DNA of 64,000 nt, taken from the NCBI GenBank assembly GCA_963678675.1, contig OY783191.1:11038115-11102114 (forward strand), given 5' to 3'. This DNA comes from Xiphydria camelus. Taxonomy: Eukaryota; Arthropoda; Insecta; Hymenoptera; Xiphydriidae. Under the pieces are notes generated by a model that ran no database searches, had not been told where the DNA came from, and saw only the letters and a program-made list of their open reading frames with translations. Numbering within the stretch: the first letter of the stretch is position 1; each line of letters begins with the position of its first letter. The translations under genes were made by a program, and so were the position numbers. Below are positions 30,131 to 41,686 of the stretch, one piece after another.

Positions 30131-32795
30131 GAGTGTGGTAAAAGGAAGAAAAAAAATGACAGAGACGAGGCGACGAGACAGAGGAGGAAGTCGTCACCAC
30201 GAAGGGTTCCTGAAACGGTACCAGTACTAGCAACGTGTGAAGAGTTCAGGAGAACGGGCCATCTACACCCAGTCGCAAATCATGCAGAGTTCCTGTGATA
30301 CCCGACAGCGGCATCACGTCAGGAGTATGAACGGTGGAGAAGAACGGGAACCTCGCTGAAAAAGGAAGGAGCATTGTTGGCGATGGCGGTGACAGCCTGG
30401 ATCATGAACAAAGGCTGAAGAACCTTGAGCGTTTTGGATAAAAAGTGGACGTGACTCGAAGCAGTTATCGTAATCGATTTACGCCGACACTGTTGCCGTA
30501 GCCAATCTCGATCACAATGGATTCTTCCAACTAGAGGCGGTTTCTATATCACTCGTCGCCGTTAATCCTTTCCCTCTTTATCCTTGTACATAATGCATCT
30601 GTTAATATGAAGTTTGATCCGAAACCCTTCCATCCTTCCTATTGTAACACTCTCGTAACAATACGGTCCGATTATTTTATATTCATAAGGTTTTATCAGC
30701 TTTACGCGTTATTCCTCGTTATTTTCGTTATTTAACCTTGCATTCATACATTATTACTGATGGATTATTAATAAATTAATTCATGAAAGTGACTCTACTG
30801 GCTTGTGCTATTTTTCGTCCGGTATTTCCTTCCGCAAGATATTTGGATAAATGTACCCCTTCGATCTTGAAGAGTTTGGTTGGAATAAGCAAGACGGATA
30901 GTGGACAGAGTTTAGGCATTAGGAGGCATACAAGATGTCACAATCAGCGGGACAAGATTTCGTATAATCATGATTTATTAGAATTCTTTCATTCATAAAA
31001 AATTAGCTCCCGCAGGGGAAATTACATTTTGTACTGTAAACTATGAGATAGATGTAATCATCTAGAGAGAGCTACTAATGAAGTATAAAGTATCAATTGA
31101 ACACAGATTTGTTGATACAGAAACGATTACTATCCACTTTACTTACTATAAATCATGATTACACGAAATCCTGTCCCGCTGATTGTGACATCTTGTATGC
31201 CTCCTAATGCCTAACCTCTGTCCACTATCCGTCTTGCTTATTCCAACCAAACTCTTCAAGATCGAAGGGGTACATTTATCCAAATATCTTGCGGAAGGAA
31301 ATACCGGACGAAAAATAGCACAAGCCAGTAGAGTCACTTTCATGAGTTAATTTATTAATAATCCATCAGTAATAATGTATGAATGCAAGGTTAAATAACG
31401 AAAATAACGAGGAATAACGCGTAAAGCTGATAAAACCTTATGAATATAAAATAATCGGACCGTATTGTTACGAGAGTGTTACAATAGGAAGGATGGAAGG
31501 GTTTCGGATCAAACTTCATATTAACAGATGCATTATGTACAAGGTTTAAGAGGGAAAGCATCAACGGCGACGAGTGATATAGAAACCGCCTCTAGTTGGA
31601 AGAATCCATTGTGATCGAGATTGGCTACGGCACCAGTATCGGCGTAAATCGATTACGATAACTGCTTCGAGTCACGTCCACTTTTTATCCAAAACGCTCA
31701 AGGTTCTTCAGCCTTTGCTCATGATCCGGGCTGTCACCGCCATCGCCAACACTGCTCCTTCCTTTTTCAGCGAGGCTCCCGTTCTTCTCCGCCGTTCATA
31801 CTCCTGACGTGATGCCGCTGTCGGGTGTCACAGGAACTCTGCATGATTTGCGACTGGGTGTAGATGGCCCGTTCTCTTGAACTCTTCACACGTTGCTAGT
31901 ACTGGTACCGTTTCAGGAACCCTTCGTGGTGACGACTTCCTCCTCTGTCTCGTCGCCTCGTCTCTGTCATTTTTTTTCTTCCTTTTACCACACTCTCATT
32001 GCAAGTCTTGCTTCGATATTTCATGTTTCCGCCGATGCGTCTTTCTCTTACAGCTATTCGAGTCGGTCTTGGACTGCCTTCGCTTTAAAAGAGTGCCCCT
32101 GCCGTTGACGCTGCTGCTGCTGCTGCTGTCCATGCTGCTACTACGACTCGAATGTCTGGAATCGTTGTCCATCGGAGCGGCCGGGTATCGCGATCGGCGA
32201 GATATCATTCAGGAGCTGGTGCGGAGTTGAGCAGTGTGGACCAGCTGCTGCTGCTGTTCGTCACTGTCTTCCACATGGTTTTTCGGCGTCACTGCACTTT
32301 TCTTTCGCACTTTACTAACTCCTTCTGTCGGCGACTCTGCCGCGTTTTCTTTCCATGTCTTCCAATTTTCACCTTGACTCAGACTTTAATTTCATTTCAA
32401 TTGCACCTTTCGTCGACGAGGCAGAGCTCGACCACTCTGGCGAGGACCACGTTGACGGTAGCCCCTTCCTCCACGACTACCAGTCGCATCAGTTTCTCTC
32501 TGCAATTAAATATCAGTCGTGTTATTTGGTTGAACATCGAAAAGAAACCCGAATTATTATGTCTTATCGTTTCAAACAATTACTCATCATTATTCCAACA
32601 TTCACAATTTTGAGGTTACACTTCACTTCTCCCGCATTTATCTACCTCCCGCTTTTACCATTTCAAATATTTCGCTCGTACGTAGCGCCATCTTCCAAAG
32701 TCAACTCTAACTAAAATACTGCCGAAGTCAAATTTCAGAAAAATTCAGGTCGCTGCACCTGCTCGACTAGCCATTGGACATACGGTATACATATA

Positions 32796-33473
32796 CCGCA
32801 TGTCCTATGGCCAACCGCGCAGGTGAGCTGCAACCTGAATTCTTGACTTCGGCAGTATTTATGGTACAGTTTGAGTCGGCTTCAGACGAGTGCGCTGCAT
32901 AAGAACGAAAAGTATCGACTGCTCTTCTAATAGCTGTCAATTCGGGAGATCGAAGCGTTTCGTGTAACCTCAAAATCGTAAAGTTTTGACTTAGTAGTGA
33001 ATAATTTGTAGAAGTGATAAGAAATAATCATAAATAATCTTCCGAATTGACACCTTAGGTATCGCTCACGCCACTTCGTAAAACTACTTCCTAGAACGTG
33101 CGGTGCTAGCGCGGAAATAATTTCTGAAACAAAAAGGCATGAGGCGTGTAATTCGGTTGGACATCGAAAAAACCCGAATTATTGTTAACTCTCACTTCTG
33201 AATATTACTTAAAATTTATTCAAAGATTCACGATTTCGAGCTTTGACTTCGATCTCCCGAATTGATAGCCATCAGGAGATCAGACGTTTCACACTTTCAT
33301 AAAAACGCAGCGTAAGAGCGAAAAGCGTCGTCTGATTTCCCGATGGCTGTCAATTCGGAAGATTATTTATGATTATTTCTCATCACTTCTACAAATTATT
33401 CACTACTAATTCAAAACTTTACTATTTTGAGGTTACACGAAACGCTTCGATCTCCCGGATTGACAGCTATTAG
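32796..33473. mobile_element. foldback element F7, right end truncated
   Basis: Begins CCGCATGTCCTATGGCCAAC and matches F8 (43532-44349) through all inner modules, but stops at GACAGCTATTAG, about 135 bp before the mirrored right end seen in F8. It was cut where the Harbinger B region begins. It sits 10 bp from F6. Confidence 0.8.
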
Positions 33474-33650
33474 CCTGATATTACATTGCAGCGACGCGAC
33501 GGATTGTCGCGCGCGACGAATCACTCCGATTGGCTGTGAAAAAAGTGGTGGTGGGGTAAATCTGTCGCGGCGACGAAATTTTTCGTCGCTCGAAAGTTGA
33601 GCAGTGCTAAACTACAAAGCGATGGCAGCGATAGTTTCGAGCGAAAAAAG
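33474..33650. promoter_or_regulatory. probable left end and promoter region of Harbinger B
   Basis: GCGACGCGACGGATTGTCGC and TCGCGGCGACGAAATTTTTCGTCGC are overlapping dyads rich in CGACG immediately upstream of the first exon. They may be TIR-proximal protein-binding sites. No matching right TIR was found. Confidence 0.35.
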
Positions 33651-35636
33651 ATGGAGGATCCAGTGAGTATATTTACAACAACAATGATATTAGGTTTGTT
33701 TTTGTTGCCCACACTTTCTGCACTCATTTCTCTACAGTCCAGTATATCTGTAGTTCTCACAAAAGAGCCGAAAGTGTAGAATTCCCCGTCAATTTTTACA
33801 ACTCTCGAAAAATAGTAAAAATTGGTGGGAAGTTTTTGACTTTATGATAACTATGTACTGTACCGTTGAAAACTGAGCGTACTTAACGTAGACAACGAGA
33901 ACAAATGTATTGATAGTAATTACATATGTAGGGGCCTAAGAGAATTTCAATATAATCTTTCAGGAATTTTACAAGTGCGGAATGTGCGAGGAGGAGTTTC
34001 TTACAACAGAAGTAGATAATCACCCTTGTTTTCATGGATATTCCAATTTAAAGTGGGTAGATGGCCTTCTGTATCCAAAGAATCGTAAGTAGTCAAATTT
34101 CTTACAATATTTATTGTGCTATAGTACTTTTTTGTTATTGTAAACAAGGTGTTTTTATTGAGGCTGATTATAAAACAATCTATAGGTAGGGTACCGTGTG
34201 ATTGTTTCCGTTGATCGGTACTTTCCAGTATGAAGCCAATCGTATAGCCCATCCTTTTATTGCAAATGAACGTATTATCAGCCTCAAGGAAAACACCTTG
34301 TATACATTATAATTGGTTATGTGTAAAAAGTTTATGTTCGTTTTATTATCCATATCACAGGGGGAAGTATAATTGAGGAATCAGCCCAGAAAGTTTCTGT
34401 CATCAATAAGGCTGCACAAAGTACGTGAAAAAGATTTATACATTTATATTCTTTTGCACATGCTGTTACGTACACTATCGTGATCTGCTAAATAATCGCG
34501 TAAATGTTATAAATGTTATTTTGTAGATGACGATTCGGTTTCAACAAATTATCAACTTCTAAAAAGCTCTGAATATTTGGAATCACAAATATCTGCTGAT
34601 ATCAATAGAGTAGGTGAAGTCGACATTGAAGAAACATTAATCGCTGAGGTTCGCATTCGTCAACCTTTATGGAACCATAGACTCCCTATTACACAACGAG
34701 ATAGGAATACAATGCATGAGCTATGGAATGAAATATCTGTTGAACTAAAAGGTACTTTTTCTGTTATTTCGTTATCAAGTTTGTCTACTGTACGATATTG
34801 ATTGTATCTTACAATGAACGCATTAATTATATCGTGTTTATTTTGAGAATACTTTATATTTGAAGGAGTACTAACACCGAAAGAGGCTTCAAAGAAATGG
34901 AAGAACCTTAAAGACTCCTTTATCCGCTGCCTGAATGATGAGAAAAAGAGAAAGAAAAGTGGTTCAGGCTCGACAAAAAGTAAAAAATGGAAATGGTATG
35001 ACCAAATGTTATTCATAGGAGATCTTCAAAGTAGTGAACGGTTAGTAACAATTCTTATGCATATCTTTCATCACTTGAGGTACACCCGGGGACACGGTAT
35101 CTGTCGCTGGTGACTTTTTTTAAACGTTATTTTTAAACGTACTAACCAATGATTAATAATCCTCATGCTTTCATTAATGAGAGTAGACACCACCGTAGCT
35201 AATGAGCGCATGAGAATTAATTGTTCATTAGTTAGTACGTTTAAAAATAGCGTTTAAAAAAGTCACCAGCGACAGATACCGTGTCCCTGGGTGTACATGT
35301 TAATTTATATTTGTTTCATTTTTTAACAGCACTATAACCAACGTAACCCAGGACGACCATTCTGACAAGGAAAGGAGTAGTGGTTCCTCCATCACTAAAA
35401 GGCAGAAGACTGACCAAACTAACAAAATGTTGGAAAGGTTATGCAATGCGGTTATTGAACCAATAGAGCCTCCCCAACCACCTCAACCACCTCAACCAAC
35501 ACCTATAATACAGGACGACGACGTTGATCATATCGTAGGATTAATAGGAAGTTCGTTACGGCGTATGCCGGAAGGAATTAGATTGCGACTTGGAATGAAC
35601 CTGTACAATCAATGCTTACAAAAGGAATTGGAATAA
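33651..35636 (+). CDS. zinc finger-MADF-BESS partner protein of Harbinger unit B
   Basis: Six exons join without a frame break: 33651-33662, 33964-34084, 34361-34420, 34527-34751, 34866-35040 and 35330-35636; 299 residues. Exon 2 gives a small Cys/His motif (FYKCGMCEEEF ... NHPCFHGY), exons 4 and 5 a MADF domain (TLIAEVRIRQPLWNHRL, MHELWNEISVEL, KWKNLKDSFIRCLND, KKWKWYDQMLFI). Exon 6 has a Pro/Gln run and a BESS-like end (VDHIVGLIGSSLRRMPEGIR). It is probably the DNA-binding and nuclear-import helper of the transposase encoded convergently 98 bp downstream. MITE G2 sits in the last intron and spares the splice sites. The first exon has only four codons, so the start is less certain than the rest. 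Confidence 0.8.
35083..35293. mobile_element. MITE G2 in the last intron of the MADF-BESS gene
   Basis: Ends CACCCGGGGACACGGTATCT and AGATACCGTGTCCCTGGGTG, TA on both sides. More diverged from G1 and G3 than they are from each other. Confidence 0.85.
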
Positions 35637-35734
35637 AAAATTTTATTGTATGTTTTCTTGATCTCCCTAATCAAACATCGAAATATTTTATATACAGAAT
35701 TGTAGTCTTCCTGACAAAACATCATGATTGAATT

Positions 35735-37435
35735 TTAAATATTATTTTGCCATGGAACTGCACCGTCAGTGTTAAAATATCTCATAAACTGATCTCTTAT
35801 CTGACCTGCAGCACGGGTATTCGTGTTGGATCCAACGTTTGTAATATTTAATAACGCGGTTTCTTCCAACTGATCTAAGTCAATCTCTTCAACCAAGTTA
35901 TCGTTATTATTTCGCCTCAACCAATTATGTAGAGAGATTGTAGCTTGTACAATTTTTAAAGCTCTTTCTATAGAAGTATTGATTGCCCGTCTATAAATTC
36001 TCCATTGGGAAGAGAGAATACCAAACGAACACTCGACAATCCTGCGTGCTCGACTAAGCCGGTAATTGAATACTCGCTTCTCTTTTGTTAGACCTCTGCC
36101 AGGAAATGGTCGCATCATGTATTCTGTTAATTGGAAGGCTTCGTCTCCAATGAATACATATGGCAGCACTGGATGACCATTACAGATTAAAGATGGTGGA
36201 GGAATATCCATTTTTCCTGTAGCGAGTTTTTGGCCTATTGCTGATTTGTTCCAAATACCCCCATCACTCTGCCTTCCTGGAGCTCCGATGTCGACAATGC
36301 GAAATCTATAATTACTGTCGCATACTGCCATTAAGACAATGCTATGCGAGCCTTTATAATTATAGTAAGTCGATCCGCTGTTTGGTGGAGCCTGTAATAT
36401 TAAGTGTTCCGTATTCAGCAAAAGTAGATAATAATTTCCTTAGATATGTAACTTCAATGAGTTATTAACCTGGGGCCCCTTTCTCGAGTCACTCGCAAGA
36501 GAAATGTATACGCATCTTAGCGAATAGACTAATCAGTAACTCCATCACAACGGAATACTTGATCCTGATTGGTCTATTCGCTAAGATGCGTATACGTAAC
36601 TGTGCGAGTGACTCGAGAACTCGAGGGGGCCCTGACGTTTATATATTTGTAAATTACCTGAATAACGACATGTTTTCCATCAACCGCTCCAATGCAGTGT
36701 GGAAATTGACATTTATTTTCAAAGTCTCTAGCAATCTCTTCCCACTCAGCCAAAGTAGGTTCAGCGAGAAGAATTGATGATAATACCTCCCATAATGCTT
36801 TGCATGTTTCCAGGATGATATTCGAAATTGTTGGCTGTGCTATATAATATTGGTATTTCATGGACATCATTGAATCTCCAGTTGCTAAGTACCTGTAATA
36901 AACATCGTTACAGTTACATTTTTCAACAATGAAAAATAAAATAAGAATACTCTTACCAAAACTGTATTCTTTACCTTAATGTTAGAAGTAAGCGTTCTTG
37001 TGGACAGATTGGCTCTCGAATGTACCTTTTCTTTTGAATGCGTGGTCCGACTAACAGAAGCAGCTCATCGAAACTTGTTTTAGACATTCGGCAGTAATTA
37101 TGGAAAATCACATCGCTTTCCAGTAGTCGAGGTATTGTGACATTAAATGCTCCGCATTCATTCCTTTGTTTCAAGAATGGAACTATCCAATGTCTCCTTC
37201 TTCGGTGCTTTTGAGGTTTTTGGAGGTTAATTATTGCAAGAGCAGCAGTAATCGCCAAACGTCGTCTCTGAACTTCTTTTTTGTAGTAATTGTTATACTG
37301 CTCACAGTACTCGAAATAACCTTGTCTATAAGCATCATACTGTTGAATGCATGCGTTTTTTGATTTTTTTCTTATATGTATTTGTGCATTCATTTTACGT
37401 ATACAATTAGTATCAAGTTCTGACAAATTATACAA
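35735..37435 (-). CDS. PIF/Harbinger transposase B (DDE), intact
   Basis: Three exons, 37435-36975, 36892-36658 and 36391-35735, give about 450 residues with consistent phases. The N-terminal part has a basic segment (EVQRRRLAITAALAI) and IFHNYCRMSKTSFDELLLLV. The catalytic triad is present: Asp in CIGAVDGKHVVIQ, Asp in VFIGDEAFQLTEY and Glu in ARRIVECSFGIL. The C-terminal helix ATISLHNWLRRN is typical. It is convergent with the MADF-BESS gene (98 bp between stops), the classical Harbinger arrangement. Intron 2 holds a 160-bp MITE. No disabling change was seen, but the right end of the element was not found, so the unit may be immobile. Confidence 0.85.
36473..36632. mobile_element. 160-bp MITE in transposase B intron
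   Basis: GGGGCCCCTTTCTCGAGTCA at the left pairs with the complement at the right, with arms continuing through CTAAGATGCGTATAC. CTG occurs at both borders and may be the 3-bp target duplication. Confidence 0.75.
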
Positions 37436-37567
37436 ACACCAATCTTTTACAGTACATATCCAACTTCACCGAAATATGCACAATACGTATCTACACACAA
37501 TTGATCTTTAGGAAGTTTTACAGAAATTCTAGATTCTTTCTATATATAACACTTTCGGAACACTGTA

Positions 37568-37780
37568 CACCCGGGCTCACGGAATCTGTCGCTGGTGACT
37601 TTTTTTAAATGTTATTTTTAAACGTACTAACCAATGATTAATCAATCCTCGTGCTTTCATTAACGAGAGTAGACGTCACCGTAGCTAATGAGGGCATGAG
37701 AATTAATTGTTCACTGGTTAGTACGTTTAAAAATAAGGTTTAAAAAAAGTCACCAGCGACAGATTTCGTGAGCACGGGTG
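37568..37780. mobile_element. MITE G3
   Basis: Same ends and almost the same interior as G1 (27490-27701), both reading CTCGTGCTTTCATTAACGAG. TA on both sides. It abuts the 37785 palindrome. Confidence 0.85.
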
Positions 37781-39391
37781 TACGTTTGTTTACAAAGTGG
37801 AATTTTTCAGAGTAATTGTATTTTTTTGAAATAAAACGTGGTTTTCAAAGTTAATAAAATATTTCCATTCGCGCGAAATGATTTCCTTCGCGTTTATTTC
37901 GACCCTCGGACGCGCTTATTAATAAAAAGTAAAAATACAGTTAAATCGGAGTAATGAAGGAAGAGCGATAAATCTTGGGAGAAATGTAAAATAATTAACG
38001 AGTGACGAGAAGAGACAAGTGAACCGACGTGGAAAATTACAGTGACCAGGCAGTTCTCAGGATTTTTGAGTAGGTAAGTGTAACGATAAATCGAGAGGAA
38101 TAACAAAAATGAATTGTTTTGAAGTCATTCAATTTCTTTATACTTAACAAAGGCAATATAATACAAAAATTATTCGTAGAATTAAAGCAAATGATGAAGT
38201 CTTCATGGAAATCACTTCGACTATGGCCGAAGCAAGACGACCCTAAACGAATGGATGACGGAAGAGTTCGACAATGTGCGTCAGCCTCCATGAAGAAATG
38301 TGCCAAAGACGAAGGACGATTGGTGTGAACCAGGACGGCTGAACAAGGAAATCATTTTGAACGTCTCCTGTAAAGATGAAGCAATGGTGAGTTTTCCAAA
38401 AAATGTTATGAAAAGGATTTGCTTAAATTCGTGGTATTGCTTTCCATAATTTTATTAACCTTTCACGGTCTTTCTGATGTTACAGCATTTCGTGTCCTCC
38501 GGGGGAGTTGATGCTCGTTGTCGCGATCTCAGCATTGTACGACCATTTGGATTATTGCTCGGCTGAACAAGGAAATCGTTTAGAACGTCCCCTGTAAAGA
38601 TGAAGCAATGGTGAGTTCTGCTTGCTGATGGCTTGCTGAAATATTCAATATCGTTGGTTAGCGGATGGTAATGTGAGTCATACTGGTAAATATAAATACC
38701 TATACAATACATTCTATTTCTGTATGAATAATATCTTACGTTTCATTTATTTCTAACTCATGAGCAGCACACCAATCGTCCTTCGTCTTTGGTACATTTC
38801 TCCATGGAGGCTGACACACATTGTCGAACTCTTCCGTCATCCATTCGTTTAGGGTCGTCTTGCTTCGGCCATAGTCGAAGTGATTTCCATGAAGACTTTA
38901 TCATTTTCTTTAATTCTACGAATAATTTTTGTATTATATTGCCTTTGTTAAGTATAGAGAAATTGAATGACTTCAAAACAATTCATTTTTGTTATTCCTC
39001 TTGATTTATCGTTACACTTACCCTACTCAAAAATCCTGAGAACTACCTGGTCACTGTAATCTTCCACGTCGGTTCACTTGTCTCTTATCGTCACTCGTTA
39101 ATTATTTTACATTTCTCCCAAGATTTATCGCTCTTCCTTCATTACTCCGATTTAACTGTATTTTTACTTTTTATTAATAACCGCGTCCGAGGGTCGAAAT
39201 AAACGCGAAGGAAATCGTTTCGCGAATGGAAATATTTTATTAACTTTGAAAACCACGTTTTATTTCAAAAAAATACAATTACTCTGAAAAATTCCACTTT
39301 GTAAACAAACGTATGTGTCAACTGCCATACTTTGTCGTCTGCTAGGGGCGCGTTCGCTTTGGACGCTTACACGCTTTAAGCGCTTATAAGT

Positions 39392-39874
39392 GGGCGTTTT
39401 CCAATAAGGAGGCACAGTATTACACAGTGTGACACTGCAGTACACAGTGTCGGGGTGCTTATTGGAACACATTTTAATTTCTCAAAGTAACCACCAGAGT
39501 GTGCTCATATCATTATGTGCATAAAGCCACTAGATAGATTACCTAGTGGCTTATAATTAAGTAATTTTATAATTTTACTTGTTGCTGAAATCTCTGCCAT
39601 GGCTGCATTCCTTTTTCTTTCTTCGCTAAGAGCCGGAAATACATACATATGACGCTAAACGGTCAAGTGATCTGTCATCAAGGCAATTTCAATATTAAGT
39701 ACCACAATTAGAACCAAAAAATTTCTACGTCTGTTGGCAGCTCTGAGACACTCGACATGCTCAAACTCAGCTTCTTGCTGTGTCGAGTAGTGTTGCACGG
39801 TGTCGCTGTTGGAACGCTGTGTGTTCAACACTGTGTTACACTGTGTCATCTGTGTTCCTTATTGGAAAAGCCCC
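39392..39874. mobile_element. 483-bp MITE nested in Harbinger C, TSD AGT
   Basis: Ends GGGCGTTTTCCAATAAGGA and TCCTTATTGGAAAAGCCCC, AGT on both sides. Sub-terminal CACAGTGTGACACTG motifs recur at both ends. Non-coding. It lies between the left TIR of Harbinger C and the Myb/SANT gene. Confidence 0.8.
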
Positions 39875-40079
39875 AGTATCACTTATGCCGTTCACTTTGA
39901 CGCTTTGAGCGCTCACAAAGGCAATGATGACGTCATTGTAACGTCATAACTTCTGCTCACAAACGCTTATTTCATCCAGGTAGGGCAGCAAAAGCGTGAG
40001 CGCTAATAAGCGCTTCATTTCCAAAAGGAACGCGTAGCATATCGTGAGAACATCAACCTAGGAATATATAACCTAAAAA

Positions 40080-41458
40080 ATGGCGACGAGTAACATTTCC
40101 GTGTACTTAGAAAATACAGATACGAATAAAATATATACCGTATCCGTAACAGCAGATGAAGCAAAACGTATTGCGATCGGTAAGTTTAATTGTTGATGTT
40201 TTATTATAAAATGTAATATATACTAGGTAGCGATATTGGTGTTTGTTAGTGGGTGGTGTGCTACGGCCGCTATTCTATTTAAAAATTTGCACTATTTTTA
40301 AGAAGAATAAATTAAATGGCTTCTAATTTTGATTTAATAGATGAAATTATTCATTTGGCAATTTTGTTTGAACCACAAAAAATTTGAGTGACTATTCTCT
40401 TTCTTTTACATTGCACGGAATTACTTTTCTTCCTTTCCAGACCCTGTTTTTGCTAGACTAAAGTTGAATGAGGCAATGTGTTTGTGTCGTAAGTTTACCA
40501 ACGTTTTAGGTTTCTTTGGATTATTGCTTGAGTGACACATTTCATGACTTGTGATAGAAATCTATTTTGTAAAGAAATTGTTTAATTTATATGATCATTA
40601 TTATTTAGATGACAACAGTGATGTGACTGATAGAGAGGCTTCAGACAACGTTGCAGGAAACGATATACCTCGATCAGCAGAAGAAGCTGCCGAAGGTATT
40701 TTTTGTAATACTGTTTTAGATACTCGTAATATTTCTCTAGTGTTCTTTATCGATAAATTTATTTTTGCAGCATTCAAGTGGCCGCATGAAGCAATTCTTT
40801 TATTAATCGAGGAGTATCGTCTTCGTCAAAATGACTTTAATACGGGAAAGATTTCTCAAAAAAAAATATGGTCTTTGATAGCCCAGGAATTGTTGAAACA
40901 TGGGCATAACGTTACAGGTCCACAGTGTTTATCAAAATTTTCCGGACTAAAACGAACATATAAAGCTGTGAAAGATCACAACAACAAATCCGGCAATTCA
41001 ACAAGAGCATGGCCATATCTTAATGTAAAATATTCTTTGAAATTCTATTTACACTTTTTCGTTAACATGAAGTATTTAATTATATTTTTTTCGCCAGTTG
41101 ATGGACGAACTTCTAGGTACGAAGCCATTCATGTCACCTGTAGCTACGGTATCATCGACTGGCAAGAGATCTAGAGGTCAATCGGAATGCAGCACATCGA
41201 GCATAGAGAATTTTTCAGAAACCGATGAAAATCCAAAACCTAGTAAGTTAGTAATTTAATGTGATCATTAAAGATAATTAATTTGATTTGTATTTCGTGT
41301 TTGTTTTAGAAAAAGCACGATCCGTACTCCCGGCTGAAGAATTGCTTGCAGAATTGCGACACACTTCAGAAAGGCGACACAGAGAAAACATGGAATTAAG
41401 ACTAAGACTTCTCGATTCACTTGATAGGATGGTCAATGTTTTACAAAATAACAAATAA
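40080..41458 (+). CDS. Myb/SANT-like partner protein of Harbinger C
   Basis: Five exons, 40080-40179, 40609-40695, 40771-41024, 41098-41242 and 41310-41458, encode 244 residues with matched phases. Exon 3 is a trihelix or Myb/SANT-type domain: FKWPHEAILLLIEEYRLRQN, ISQKKIWSLIAQELLKHG, CLSKFSGLKRTYKAVKDHNN. The last exon is a charged amphipathic helix (PAEELLAELRHTSERRHREN) that may dimerise or contact the transposase. An acidic linker separates them. It is the second gene of a typical Harbinger pair and should act in the nucleus, binding sub-terminal sites and aiding transposase import. No stop or frameshift seen. Confidence 0.8.
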
Positions 41459-41476
41459 TTTGATTGTTTATACTTA

Positions 41477-41630
41477 CCGTAAAGTGGAGTTACTTTGTGA
41501 CTGTTGGGGGTTACATTGTGACAGAGCATACAATTATAAACTCAAATTTTGCGCCCAAATTTGAGAGTTTATAATTGTATGCTCTGTTACAATATAACCC
41601 CTCCAGTCATAAAGTAACCACATTTTACGG
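41477..41630. mobile_element. 154-bp MITE between the convergent genes of Harbinger C
   Basis: CCGTAAAGTGGAGTTACTTT is mirrored at the right, TA flanks both sides, and the arms pair through GAGCATACAATTATAAACTC to a 10-bp loop. It sits between the two 3' ends, so both primary transcripts could include it. Confidence 0.8.
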
Positions 41631-41686
41631 TATTTTTTTATATTACGATACTTTTTTAATTACAATTATAATATAAATATATTTTT

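Larger units (their letters stand above)
29341..32785. mobile_element. giant foldback element F6, 3445 bp
   Basis: Near-perfect palindrome with arms of about 1.64 kb (29341-30985 and 31145-32785) and about 160 bp of spacer. The ends are CCGTATGTCCAATGGCTAGT and its complement, with TA (TATA) on both sides. The outer arm shares the TTGACTTCGGCAGTGTTTTA module with other F members. Inward come the start-codon/mini-intron module, an Arg/Gly-rich frame, a Ser/Arg-rich frame and a long A+T-rich part with AATAAATTAA, resembling a 3' UTR. The two arms differ by scattered substitutions, for example in the 32080-32110 region. It ends 10 bp before F7. Confidence 0.9.

Noticed and set aside
29341..32785. 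The 3.4-kb palindrome as an assembly artefact
   Set aside because: Not excluded, but the arms differ at several positions, the centre has a unique spacer, and the ends are clean TIRs with TA like the smaller members, which favours a real element.
36574..36657. Coding extension past the GTAATTTAC donor of transposase B exon 2
   Set aside because: The extra residues come from the intron and the nested MITE; splicing to 36391 restores the conserved family sequence.
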